Origin: JAXMBX01 sp046349635
Lineage (GTDB): Bacteria; Planctomycetota; Planctomycetia; Planctomycetales; Planctomycetaceae
NCBI GenBank assembly: GCA_046349635.1
Contig: JAXMBX010000012.1
Coordinates: 1 to 64,000 of the forward strand
DNA: 64,000 nucleotides
Direction: 5' to 3'
The notes beneath the pieces were generated by a model. It had not been told where the DNA came from and did no database searches. It saw only the letters and a program-made list of their open reading frames with translations. Of this stretch, positions 48,888 to 57,076 are shown piece by piece (positions within the stretch are counted from its first letter, which is position 1; each line of letters opens with the position of its first letter). A program made the translations under genes and the position numbers.

Positions 48888-50024
48888 TTAAGAGTTTAAT
48901 GCCGCTCGTGCGGCCAGAGCCTTCGCAGCCGCTTCTTCCGGAGTCGCTCCCAGGACGTTCAGGTGACCCATTTTCCGACCGGGGCGAGCCTCCGACTTGC
49001 CGTACAGGTGGAGCTTCACGTCGGACAGGGCACACAAGGCGGCCCAGTTCGGAGTACGCGGTTCCCACAGATCCCCCAGCAGGTTTGCCATGGCGGCGGG
49101 GCGCAGGAGTTCAGTCGAGCCGAGTGGCAGACCGCAGACCGCGCGCAACTGCTGTTCGAACTGGCAGGTGACATGGGCGTCGATCGTCAGGTGGCCGGAG
49201 TTGTGGGGGCGGGGGGCCAATTCGTTCACGATCAGCTTGTGGTCGATGGTGAGAAAGAATTCGACACACAGCACGCCAACGACATCCAGCTTCTCCATGA
49301 TCCCGCGGGCGATCTCGTGGGCCTGTTTGGCGACAGCGGGGGGAATCCGGGCCGGACAGATGGAGAGATCCAGGATGTGGTTCTTGTGCTGATTCTCAAT
49401 GACTTCAAACGGGGCGAAGGAACCATCCAGCCCCCGGGCTGCGACGACGGAAACTTCCCGCTCGAAATTGATAAACCCTTCCAGAACCGCTTCGTCGGTT
49501 TTCAGTTTCTGCCACGCGGAAGCGGCTTCTTCGACAGCATTGATCCGGATCTGCCCCTTGCCGTCGTACCCCCAGCCTGCGGTTTTCAGGATGGCGGGAG
49601 TGCCGATCGTTTGCAGCGCGTTCTGCAGTTCTTCCGCGGAATGCACCACCGCAAACGGGGCTACCGGAAAACCATTCCCGCTCAAAAACGTTTTTTCGCG
49701 CAACCGATGCTGGGTGGTATGCAGGACGGAACCGGCCGGGCGGACGACCGTGCATTCGGCGCAGGCTTCGGCGGTCGCGGCCGGAACATTTTCAAACTCG
49801 AAGGAGACGACCTGCACCCCCCGGGCAAACTCCCGGACACGGTCGAGATCCAGATAGTCGGCGGTCACTTCCTTATCGGCCACTTGGCCGGTCGGGGTGT
49901 CGGTGTCAGGGGAATAGGTATGCACGCGGTACCCCAGGCGTCGCGCGGCGATGGCGAACATCCGCCCCAGTTGGCCGCTCCCCAGAACTCCGACCGTCCC
50001 GCCCGGAAGAATAGGTGCATTCAT
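48888..50024 (-). CDS. purK: 5-(carboxyamino)imidazole ribonucleotide synthase PurK
   Basis: 378 aa from ATG 50024. It carboxylates AIR with bicarbonate and ATP in purine synthesis. Motifs: VGVLGSGQLGRMFAIAARRLGY, SFEFENVPA, ATP-grasp TPAILKTAGWGYDGKGQ, ERE-type EGFINFEREVSVVAARG, and metal-binding VVGVLCVEFFL plus VNELAPRPHNSGHLTIDA. The length and order are typical. The usual partner purE is not in the window. Alternative in-frame starts upstream (to 50126) would add a stretch that overlaps the neighbouring SDR gene. Confidence 0.94.
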   Translation of the reverse strand: MNAPILPGGTVGVLGSGQLGRMFAIAARRLGYRVHTYSPDTDTPTGQVADKEVTADYLDLDRVREFARGVQVVSFEFENVPAATAEACAECTVVRPAGSVLHTTQHRLREKTFLSGNGFPVAPFAVVHSAEELQNALQTIGTPAILKTAGWGYDGKGQIRINAVEEAASAWQKLKTDEAVLEGFINFEREVSVVAARGLDGSFAPFEVIENQHKNHILDLSICPARIPPAVAKQAHEIARGIMEKLDVVGVLCVEFFLTIDHKLIVNELAPRPHNSGHLTIDAHVTCQFEQQLRAVCGLPLGSTELLRPAAMANLLGDLWEPRTPNWAALCALSDVKLHLYGKSEARPGRKMGHLNVLGATPEEAAAKALAARAALNS

Positions 50025-50052
50025 GACCGAGAATTTTCTTTCAATGTCTAAC

Positions 50053-50874
50053 TTAGCAGGCCCAGCATTGAGCGCCGCCATCGACCCGCAGCACCTGACC
50101 GGAAACGTATTGGCCCAGCGGGCCACAGAAGAATTCCACCACGCGCGTCACTTCGTCCACCAGAGCGACCCGATCCAGCGTTCCTTCCGTGACGAGCTTT
50201 TCTTCCGGGACATGACGGGTTCCAAGGTAGCGTCCGGTTCGGGCATCGCCGGGAGCCAGACTGTTGACGTTAATGTTGTAAGGGCGGAGCTGTGTCGCCA
50301 GGCAGCGGGTGTATTCCACCACCGCGGCTTTGGCCGTGGAGTAGATCGAACTGTATTCGTTCCCCTTGAACGCGGCCGTGGAAGAAAGGGTCAGGATGCG
50401 TCCCGATTTGCGGGGCATCATCCGGCGGGCGGCTTGCTGGCAGATCAGGATCGTCGTCAGGACGTTGCGGTCCATCACCGTTTTGATGTCCGCCAGCGAA
50501 ACCATCACGCTGTCATTCGGATTCGGCTTTCCTCCCGCCGCTCCGATATCACCTCCCGCGTTATGAATCAGGAAGTCGATCGGTCCCAGTTCCTGTTCCG
50601 TCGTCGCGACGATGCGCTCCACTTCCTCGGCAATCGTCAGGTCCGCAAGCAGGCGGATGGTTTTGACCCGGTACTGCTCGCCGATCTGCCGGGCGGTTTC
50701 GGTCAGCGTGGTTCCCTCACCATATTCGGCCGGACCATGCTCACGGGCGCCATGCACACCCACCTTGCAGCCCAGCGATGCCAGGTGCTCGGCAAAGGCC
50801 CGCCCCAGGCCCCGCCCTGCCCCGGTGACGAGAGCCGTTTTTCCTTCCAGAAGCCGTGTTTCCTGAGTCGTCAT
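50053..50874 (-). CDS. Short-chain dehydrogenase/reductase
   Basis: 273 aa from ATG 50874 (AGGACAG precedes it). SDR motifs: TGAGRGLGRAFAEHL, FLIHNAGGDIG, LSSTAAF and catalytic Tyr/Lys in YSTAKAAVVEY. The C-terminal part has NSLAPGDARTG and ends QVLRVDGGAQCW. It resembles FabG-like 3-ketoacyl reductases and sugar dehydrogenases but the substrate is unknown. It lies 28 nt upstream of purK in the same direction and may share its transcript. Confidence 0.88.
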   Translation of the reverse strand: MTTQETRLLEGKTALVTGAGRGLGRAFAEHLASLGCKVGVHGAREHGPAEYGEGTTLTETARQIGEQYRVKTIRLLADLTIAEEVERIVATTEQELGPIDFLIHNAGGDIGAAGGKPNPNDSVMVSLADIKTVMDRNVLTTILICQQAARRMMPRKSGRILTLSSTAAFKGNEYSSIYSTAKAAVVEYTRCLATQLRPYNINVNSLAPGDARTGRYLGTRHVPEEKLVTEGTLDRVALVDEVTRVVEFFCGPLGQYVSGQVLRVDGGAQCWAC

Positions 50875-50975
50875 ATTCTGTCCTGCGCTCGAAAAGTACC
50901 GCGAATCTTGCTGGTCCACAGCTTACGAGAGGGGGAGTCTGACTTCAACGCCGTGAAGCACCGGCGTCGGCGGGG

Positions 50976-52568
50976 TTAAAGCGCGGGATCGTGATGTCGC
51001 AGGACGTTGAGCGTAATCTTGGAAACGGCCTCATCGACCAGTAAGGAACTGCACCAGGTGATGGAACCCGCCGCAAACACGCTCCCTCCAGAAGCGGTCT
51101 CGTAAATCGTCATGTCCGCCCCGCCGTTCTGACCGGGGTTTTGTCCTTTGGCGAGTTTGACCACGTTGGCCGGAGAATGTTTGGAGACTTTGTCCGTCTC
51201 ATGCCCGGAAGCGCCTCCCGGACAACGTTTGTGCAGACTCTGGGTTCCAAACAGATCCCCCTCCTTTAACCCGGTGTCGGCGAAGACCCAATGCCCTTCG
51301 TCAACGACCTTGAAAGGAGCCGACGTCATGATCCCTTCATAATCGAACACGACTCCCAGCAGATTCGCTTCCGACTCGACCCGTGTTGCAAACCGGCTTT
51401 CGCATTCCTGCTTTCGAATCCGGTCCCGCTCGTCCCCGTTCTGGACGACGATGGTGTGCTCATCGAGAAAGTCGACTTCGCAGTTCAGGCCATTGCCGCC
51501 GAGATACAGCAGTTTCCCGCCCCGGTCCTGAATCCAGCTCTTCAACTCGAAATACATTTTTCGGGACCAGTATTCCGGATGCGGCCCGAGGATCACCTGC
51601 TGATAGTCATCCAGTTTCAGGACACCGGACTGCAACTGCGTTTCGGCATAGACGTCGTGGGGAATTCCTTCCCGTTCGAGCCAGCCCAGGAGCCGCCATT
51701 CCGCCGGAGCAAGGTGGCAGGCAGTCCGCCCTTCGATCGGATCGGTCACCTGATCCGTTTCGGGGACGTGATTAATGATTTCCGGGCGATCAAAGGACAA
51801 TGGATCGTACGTCCAGGAGCTGTAGGTATTCGCGTCCGGCCCTGAGTAACGGGGGAGATCCTGCCGACTGTTCACCGTAGGGACCGAGAGCAGGCGATCC
51901 GCATTGATGTAGTTGCTCCGTCCGCCGAAATTGTTGTAGGCGTTCCACGTAATATTCGCCAGGATTACCGCCACCTTCGCCTGCGGGCGCGCCGGCGCGA
52001 CAATCCAGGGGAAGGAACTGAATAAGCCGGACGGAGTCTTGGCGTGGAAGTAATACAGGCCCGAACGGGCGGGGCCTTCCACCCTCTGGGCGTGGACGGA
52101 ATTGGAATAGCCCTGCTTGTTCCACTGCACACCGGTTTGCGTGAAGTCTCCATCGGGAAGAATTTGCACAGTGGCGCGGGGGCCATGTTCATCGAACCAG
52201 CCCAGTTCCCGAACCAGTTCTTTTTGCCAGCCGTATCGCCACAACGAAAGGTGATACTGCTCCGGGGAATGGACCCGGAATTCGGCGGTCTCGCCGGACC
52301 GCACCCACTTGGGCCAGGGATAGCCCAGCAGGCGATCGCTCAACAGCCGAAAGTGGTGCGGAGTCGCTTCGTCCACCCGCATTTCAACCCGCTTCGCACC
52401 ATATCCTTGTTTTGCCAGTGTGACTCGGTACAGGCCGGGAGGCACATCGGCATGAATCGCTCCCGTCGCCCGGGAACGTGCCTCCCACGAGTTCCCGTTC
52501 CGTTCGAATTCCAGCAGGACGTCCGCCAATGCGACGTAGTTTTCATCACTGACATAGCCAATCAGCAT
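50976..52568 (-). CDS. N,N-dimethylformamidase large-subunit-like protein
   Basis: 530 aa. The first ~90 residues form a beta domain (MLIGYVSDENYVALADVLLE, PGLYRVTLAKQGYGAKRV). The body has features of the N,N-dimethylformamidase beta-subunit family: SGLYYFHAKTPSG, FPWIVAPARPQAKVAVILANITWNAYNNFGGRSNY, YDPLSFDRPEI and VILGPHPEYWSRKMYFELKSWIQDRGGKLLYLGGN. In the known enzyme this large chain binds Fe and a small subunit; no small subunit is present here. No signal peptide. Substrate unknown. It is transcribed divergently from the heat-shock cluster. Confidence 0.75.
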   Translation of the reverse strand: MLIGYVSDENYVALADVLLEFERNGNSWEARSRATGAIHADVPPGLYRVTLAKQGYGAKRVEMRVDEATPHHFRLLSDRLLGYPWPKWVRSGETAEFRVHSPEQYHLSLWRYGWQKELVRELGWFDEHGPRATVQILPDGDFTQTGVQWNKQGYSNSVHAQRVEGPARSGLYYFHAKTPSGLFSSFPWIVAPARPQAKVAVILANITWNAYNNFGGRSNYINADRLLSVPTVNSRQDLPRYSGPDANTYSSWTYDPLSFDRPEIINHVPETDQVTDPIEGRTACHLAPAEWRLLGWLEREGIPHDVYAETQLQSGVLKLDDYQQVILGPHPEYWSRKMYFELKSWIQDRGGKLLYLGGNGLNCEVDFLDEHTIVVQNGDERDRIRKQECESRFATRVESEANLLGVVFDYEGIMTSAPFKVVDEGHWVFADTGLKEGDLFGTQSLHKRCPGGASGHETDKVSKHSPANVVKLAKGQNPGQNGGADMTIYETASGGSVFAAGSITWCSSLLVDEAVSKITLNVLRHHDPAL

Positions 52569-52886
52569 GGGAGGCGTCTCGCGGGTTCAAGGTGGAGCAC
52601 AGGGTTGGCTCCAAGATACCGACTCTTGTGTCGGGGATCTTTCGAACGTGCCAGTTTGACAGCAGCGGACGGGCAATTTCCAGATTCGACAACTCTGCCA
52701 ATCTGACAGAATTTGTGGCTGTTCAGAGTTGATGCAAAACTGGGGTTTTTCTTGTAACGTATTATTGTGTCAAGTGTTATGCGACGCCGGTCACTCACGG
52801 AGATGGGGGGAATGGCTTTTGCTGTAATCTGTCCCAGGCATGTTCCTGATGTCACAAAGGGCTATTCACTAGAGGGTTAGATTCGC
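52569..52886. promoter_or_regulatory. 318-nt divergent region before the small heat-shock gene cluster, with a direct repeat
   Basis: Two 16-nt copies, TGCCAGTTTGACAGCA (52649-52664) and TGCCAATCTGACAGAA (52696-52711), match at 13 of 16 positions, 47 nt apart. No CIRCE element is visible. They could be binding sites for a heat-shock regulator or promoter elements shared by the divergent genes. AGAGGG precedes the first heat-shock gene. Confidence 0.4.
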
Positions 52887-53444
52887 ATGGCGATCTTTCG
52901 GTGGCAGCAGAATTGGGGGCCGTTTCACGATCTGGAGCGCGAAGTCGATCGCCTGCTGGAAGGGATTCGCATCCCCTTCCATAGTCTCCGCGTCGAGCGC
53001 CAATTTCCCCCCTGCAACCTCTACGAACTGGATGAGGAATACCTGCTCGTCGCGGAAGTGGCCGGGATTCAGCCCGAGGAACTGGAACTGACGATTGCCA
53101 ACGGAGTCCTCACGATTAAAGGAATCCGTTCGAAAGCGGATCCGATTCCGGAAGAACGCTATCGTCGACGCGAACGATTTCGCGGGAAATGGGAACGCTC
53201 TTTCTCGCTTCCGGAACGGGTCGAAGAAGAACGGATCGCCGCGGAATACACGGATGGGGTCTTGAAGATTCATTTGCCGAAACCTGTGGCGGTGGTGCCG
53301 CGGCAGATTCCTGTGTTTGGAGTCGCATCGGGAGGACAACTTCCCGAGGGGACGCAGCCAATGTTGCTGCCTCGTCCGATCGTTCCCGAGACTCCAATCA
53401 ACCCACAGACCCCGATCATCTCGGAAAATGGGGAGGGAGCATGA
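52887..53444 (+). CDS. Small heat-shock protein (Hsp20/alpha-crystallin), first of three
   Basis: 185 aa. The alpha-crystallin domain spans about 40-135: CNLYELDEEYLLVAEVAGI, ELELTIANGVLTIKG, and GKWERSFSLPERVEEERIAAEYTDGVLKIHLPK, with the GVLKI consensus. The C-terminal IxI-type motif appears as RQIPV. A proline-rich tail of ~40 residues (PIVPETPINPQTPI) follows, longer than usual for the family. It is an ATP-independent holdase that prevents aggregation in the cytosol. Its stop overlaps the next gene's start (ATGA). Confidence 0.93.
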   Translation: MAIFRWQQNWGPFHDLEREVDRLLEGIRIPFHSLRVERQFPPCNLYELDEEYLLVAEVAGIQPEELELTIANGVLTIKGIRSKADPIPEERYRRRERFRGKWERSFSLPERVEEERIAAEYTDGVLKIHLPKPVAVVPRQIPVFGVASGGQLPEGTQPMLLPRPIVPETPINPQTPIISENGEGA

Positions 53445-53842
53445 ACCACGAAGTGACACCTTCTGGAGCAGACAAGCTCCCTCCACCCCTCACCCAGGCG
53501 CCGCTGGAACATGCGGTCTTCACGCCTCCCATCGACATCTATGAATCGGGGGATGATCTGGTCTTGCGTGCGGATGTTCCGGGGGTCAAGCTGGAATCTG
53601 TGGACGTCCAGGTGCAGGACAACAGGCTGACCATTTTTGGGCGCGTCGGGAGTCTGATTCCTGAAAACGCCCATGTCTTGCATCAGGAGTTTGAAGTTGG
53701 GGATTACCTGCGGTCGTTTATCCTGAGCGATCAGGTGGACCATAGTCGCATCGTGGCCCGTCTGAATCAGGGCCTGCTCGAAGTCGTGCTTCCGAAAGCT
53801 CCCAAGGCACAGCCTCGCCGCATTCAGGTCAAAGAGGACTGA
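53441..53842 (+). CDS. Small heat-shock protein (Hsp20), second of three
   Basis: 133 aa from the ATG at 53441, with GGGAGG upstream and a 4-nt overlap with the first gene. The alpha-crystallin domain begins PPIDIYESGDDLVLRADVPG and continues with VQVQDNRLTIFGRV and RIVARLNQGLLEVVLPKAP; the C-terminal anchor is RRIQV. Compared with the first copy it has a shorter N-terminus and no proline tail, so the two may form mixed oligomers. Divergence between the copies is large, so the duplication is old. Confidence 0.92.
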   Translation: MNHEVTPSGADKLPPPLTQAPLEHAVFTPPIDIYESGDDLVLRADVPGVKLESVDVQVQDNRLTIFGRVGSLIPENAHVLHQEFEVGDYLRSFILSDQVDHSRIVARLNQGLLEVVLPKAPKAQPRRIQVKED

Positions 53843-53904
53843 GCCGCTCCTCCGTCCGAAATCAATCGCTTCCCGAAATCAATCTCTACCAAGAGGAAAA
53901 AATC

Positions 53905-54390
53905 ATGAACGAATCCTTTGGGTTTAATCCGAGTGCCACCCTGGATCGCCTCCGGCAGGAATTTGAGGGGATGCTGGACCGGATGAAGTCAAATGGGGAG
54001 AAGACGCTGGAAACACTGGGGATTCGCCCCGGTAAATATTCCGTAGCCGTGGACCTTTGGGAGACCGCGGAAGATGTCTTTGTGCGCGCGGATCTCCCCG
54101 GCCTGGATGCGACTGCCGTGGAAGTGCTGTTGTTGGGAAATATGCTGACGCTGCGTGGCAAGAGAACGAATGCAGAGGCAAACCCCTCCGACGTCGTCCA
54201 TCTGAAGGAACGGCCTTACGGGGATTTCGAGCGCGTTCTGCCGTTGCCCTCCCCGGTCGATCCGGCCCAGGTAAGTGCCCAGACGACGAACGGGGTCCTG
54301 ACCATTCGGCTTCCGAAGAAGGAATCCGCCAAGCCCCATCCGATCAAGATCCAGACCGGCTCTTCTCCGGCATCGCAGGCCGGAATGTAA
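53905..54390 (+). CDS. Small heat-shock protein (Hsp20), third of three
   Basis: 161 aa, 62 nt after the second copy with its own ribosome site (AGAGGA). The N-terminal arm contains LDRLRQEFEGMLDRMKS, the alpha-crystallin domain SVAVDLWETAEDVFVRADLPGL, LLLGNMLTLRGKR, ERPYGDFERVLPLPSPV and TNGVLTIRLPKKE, and the tail has PIKIQ as IxI motif. This copy is the most canonical class A type. The three genes probably form one heat-induced operon. Confidence 0.93.
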   Translation: MNESFGFNPSATLDRLRQEFEGMLDRMKSNGEKTLETLGIRPGKYSVAVDLWETAEDVFVRADLPGLDATAVEVLLLGNMLTLRGKRTNAEANPSDVVHLKERPYGDFERVLPLPSPVDPAQVSAQTTNGVLTIRLPKKESAKPHPIKIQTGSSPASQAGM

Positions 54391-54399
54391 AAACGCGGT

Positions 54400-55614
54400 T
54401 CAAGCGGAAGACGTTGTGAGGCGTTCAGGCTGCTTGCCGGTCGTGATCCAGTCCAGAATTAACTGGCCCGTTCCCACGCATTGCAGCGTTTCATCCCGCA
54501 GGCCCGGGAGCCACCAGGCATTTTGCACCGTGGAAAGCTGTCGCACGTCCGGCTGGAATGTCTTCGGCCGGCGGACCTCTTGTCGCATCAGTTTGACGCA
54601 CTTCATCAGCGGTTCGTCCGCAAACAGATCCCGCAGCTTTGTGTCCAGATCGCGGAGCGAGTCTTCTTCGGGAGTGCGGCGCGGCTGGAGCGCCCCGACG
54701 ATCATCTCCCCCGTTTTCAACTGCTGAACTTCCACGGTGTCGCTCACGGCATGCCGCAACATCGGCATGAAGGAGCGGGTCATCCCCATAAGGAGTTCCT
54801 GCCCATCGAGTGACGGTACCGGCATCGTTCCGGCCAGTTCCTGCGGGATCTGCTCCGTTGCAAACAGAATTTGTTTCGGCTCAAACTTTCCCGCGGACGT
54901 CGTGACCGATTGCAGCCGATTGCTCACAATCTCGACGCTGTCGATCTGGACGCCCGTGCGGCAACCTCCGTTTTTCGCGGCAATTCGCCTCAGGAAAGAG
55001 AGCGCGGCACGCAGCGGATGCAGCACTCCTTCACCGGGACAGAAGAGACCCGTGGAAGACGGGAACGTCAGCGCAGGTTCCATCGTCTCGACTTGCGAGG
55101 GTTCGACTTCCTGGATCGGCCAGCCTTCTGCCTGGCGGTGCTCCGCTTCCGGCAACAATGCATGGGTCAGTGGAGAGGTGGGGGTTGCGAGCAGTCCACA
55201 GACTTTCCAGTTCAGGTCGATTCCCGGGCGGACGGTCAACCGGCTCCAGGCATCGCGACAGTAGAGGAGAAAGTCGCGGTCCGACTCTTCTCCCGACAGC
55301 GCCGCGCGAATCGGCCAGATCATTCCGGCGTCCAGATCCGGAATCCCTTTCTGCAACCCCCGGGCATCGAGCAACTGGACGGAGAGCCCCTTTTCCGCGG
55401 CGAGACACCCCGTCGCCAGTCCGGCCAGGCCACATCCCACGATCAGCAAGTCCGGCCGGGAGATCAGAGGCCCGTTGATCCGGGAGGCATATTCGTCCTG
55501 CTCCTTGGTGGTGAGGGTCTCCCACCACAGAGATTCATCGCTGACAACAACCGGAGAGGACTCCGAGGGGTGGGTGTAAGAGGTGGAGTCGTCCGAAGTC
55601 TCGGGTGGGGACAT
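54400..55614 (-). CDS. FAD-dependent oxidoreductase (DAO family)
   Basis: 404 aa from ATG 55614. After an N-terminal ~50-residue segment rich in S/T/E, the FAD-binding Rossmann motif is RPDLLIVGCGLAGLATGCLAAEKGLSVQLLDA. The middle carries typical D-amino-acid-oxidase/glycine-oxidase-like parts (GMIWPIRAALSGEE, PGEGVLHPLRAALSFLRRIA). The C-terminal flavin-contact region ends WWLPGLRDETLQCVGTGQLILDWITTG, giving the family's G-x-G near the end. The substrate may be a secondary amine or amino acid. It ends 9 nt from the convergent third heat-shock gene. Confidence 0.87.
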   Translation of the reverse strand: MSPPETSDDSTSYTHPSESSPVVVSDESLWWETLTTKEQDEYASRINGPLISRPDLLIVGCGLAGLATGCLAAEKGLSVQLLDARGLQKGIPDLDAGMIWPIRAALSGEESDRDFLLYCRDAWSRLTVRPGIDLNWKVCGLLATPTSPLTHALLPEAEHRQAEGWPIQEVEPSQVETMEPALTFPSSTGLFCPGEGVLHPLRAALSFLRRIAAKNGGCRTGVQIDSVEIVSNRLQSVTTSAGKFEPKQILFATEQIPQELAGTMPVPSLDGQELLMGMTRSFMPMLRHAVSDTVEVQQLKTGEMIVGALQPRRTPEEDSLRDLDTKLRDLFADEPLMKCVKLMRQEVRRPKTFQPDVRQLSTVQNAWWLPGLRDETLQCVGTGQLILDWITTGKQPERLTTSSA

Positions 55615-55655
55615 GCTGCGACGTATCAATCACGAAGGAACCATCGACGTCGGCG

Positions 55656-55955
55656 TCACGCCTGATCAACGGTCAGCGGTCGATGGAGTCGCGGCCCGTC
55701 TTCCGACTGTTGTACCGAATGGGGCGCGTGAGGGGAATCCTGCCGCATCAACCAGGGAAGACGAGGGATCAATCTTTCCAGTCTCTGGTCGATTTCCGCC
55801 TGCATCTGGTATTTAAGAATCAGCCGGCCCAGCCACCCGGCCCATTCCCAGCGTCCCGCGTATTTCTCCGCCACTTCGTGTTCAATGTCCCGAATGGCTC
55901 GTTCCAGACGCGATTCCTGGGGATCGAAGATGCGAATTTGTGCTGATGGAGACAT
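55656..55955 (-). CDS. Short conserved-looking protein of unknown function
   Basis: 99 aa from ATG 55955. The first ~65 residues are strongly patterned (IFDPQESRLERAIRDIEHEV, KYAGRWEWAGWLGRLILKYQMQAEI), mostly amphipathic helix. The tail after LPWLMRQD is low-complexity. No signal peptide or known motif. It lies 41 nt upstream of the FAD oxidoreductase on the same strand, so it may be cotranscribed. The N-terminal extension up to 56006 lacks an obvious ribosome site. Confidence 0.5.
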   Translation of the reverse strand: MSPSAQIRIFDPQESRLERAIRDIEHEVAEKYAGRWEWAGWLGRLILKYQMQAEIDQRLERLIPRLPWLMRQDSPHAPHSVQQSEDGPRLHRPLTVDQA

Positions 55956-56112
55956 GAGGGTCTTCCCGAAGAGAATGAGGCGGCCGCGAATGCGGCATAG
56001 CGCCATCGTATCCGGGGAAGAACCCTTCGAAAACGGGAATGTCCTGACTTGCGCGATGTCTCCTGCCAGGGAAAAGTCGGATCATACGGTTTGTAACGAT
56101 CGGAGACCTCCC

Positions 56113-56979
56113 TCAGGAAGTCTGCCGCGCCTGCAGCATGATTCCCACCAGCAGGTCATAAACCGTATGGCAGCCCACCGTCACCCCGAAACCCCGCCAC
56201 ATGAAAAGGGCCGAGAACACCAACCCTGCCAGCGCACGGAAGGAGCAGGTGAAAATCGTGAACGGGTCCGCGCCGGGGCCGATGTAATGCGCCGCGGCGA
56301 AGGCGCCACTGTTCAGAATGATCGCCGCGAACGCAGCGAAGGAAGCGGGGAGCATCAAGCCTCTGAGCACGATATACAGCACGGGCAGCAGACAGAGCCG
56401 GAACAAGACCTCTTCGTAAACGCCGGCACCGACAAACGTGACGAACTTCTCCCAGAGGAGCGTGCTATTGGCGGCCCCCACCGCCATGGTCTTGGGGATC
56501 TGATAATGTTGAAAGGCGATGTCCTGCAACTGCCCCACCACCACCAGAAAGCTGGCGAACAGCATGCTCTCAAAGGCCATCCCGCAGAAGGCGCTCGGAC
56601 GAAACTGAATGCGAAAGCGACCCGCGACCTGCCAGATGATCAGGATCACCGCGACGATCCCGGGAAGCAGAAAAGGCTGATCGAGGCCGAATTCGGTCAG
56701 CCAGCCACGGAGCAGGGAATCGGCTCCGTTTTGAACGGTCATTTTCCGCTCCGTCCCCGTGTACATCATCCCCAGTTCGTACGCCAGGAACAGCGGCGTG
56801 AGGAAGAACAGGCTCATCAACGGCTGGCAGACCAGTGTCCAATAGTCTTCGGGAGCCGGAGGAGCGGGCTTGGCTTCCTTTTCCTCGGCCTCTTCTTCGC
56901 GCGGTTTTTCCTCGACCTTGGGCTTCTTGGCCTTGGGTTTTTCAGGAGGAGCTGGGGGGGCGGGCTTGGACCAGAACAT
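56113..56979 (-). CDS. CPBP-family intramembrane glutamic endopeptidase
   Basis: 288 aa. The start is ATG 56979 because AGGAG lies 6 nt before it; an upstream ATG (56994) lacks this. A K/E/P-rich cytoplasmic N-terminus (KPKAKKPKVEEKPREEEAEE) is followed by about seven membrane helices. The CPBP (Abi) motifs are seen: motif 1 YEEVLFRLCLLPVLY with the catalytic Glu pair, motif 2 GAFAAAHYIGP (His), and motif 3 GVTVGCHTVYDLLVG (His). Such enzymes cleave prenylated or other substrates within the membrane; the substrate here is unknown. Confidence 0.88.
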   Translation of the reverse strand: MFWSKPAPPAPPEKPKAKKPKVEEKPREEEAEEKEAKPAPPAPEDYWTLVCQPLMSLFFLTPLFLAYELGMMYTGTERKMTVQNGADSLLRGWLTEFGLDQPFLLPGIVAVILIIWQVAGRFRIQFRPSAFCGMAFESMLFASFLVVVGQLQDIAFQHYQIPKTMAVGAANSTLLWEKFVTFVGAGVYEEVLFRLCLLPVLYIVLRGLMLPASFAAFAAIILNSGAFAAAHYIGPGADPFTIFTCSFRALAGLVFSALFMWRGFGVTVGCHTVYDLLVGIMLQARQTS

Positions 56980-57076
56980 CTTCGACTCCTGCATTCATCT
57001 CGGCGATCGGCAAAACCGTCACCGAATTGAGGAGCCTCCCTGCTGGGGTGAGCGCGATCCTTCGCTGGGCTATGTT

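Noticed and set aside
48963..50051. A 362-codon plus-strand ORF opposite purK
   Set aside because: Antisense to an intact PurK with all ATP-grasp motifs; no motif of its own.
55885..57030. A 381-codon plus-strand ORF opposite the CPBP protease
   Set aside because: The minus strand has the full CPBP motif set and a good ribosome site.
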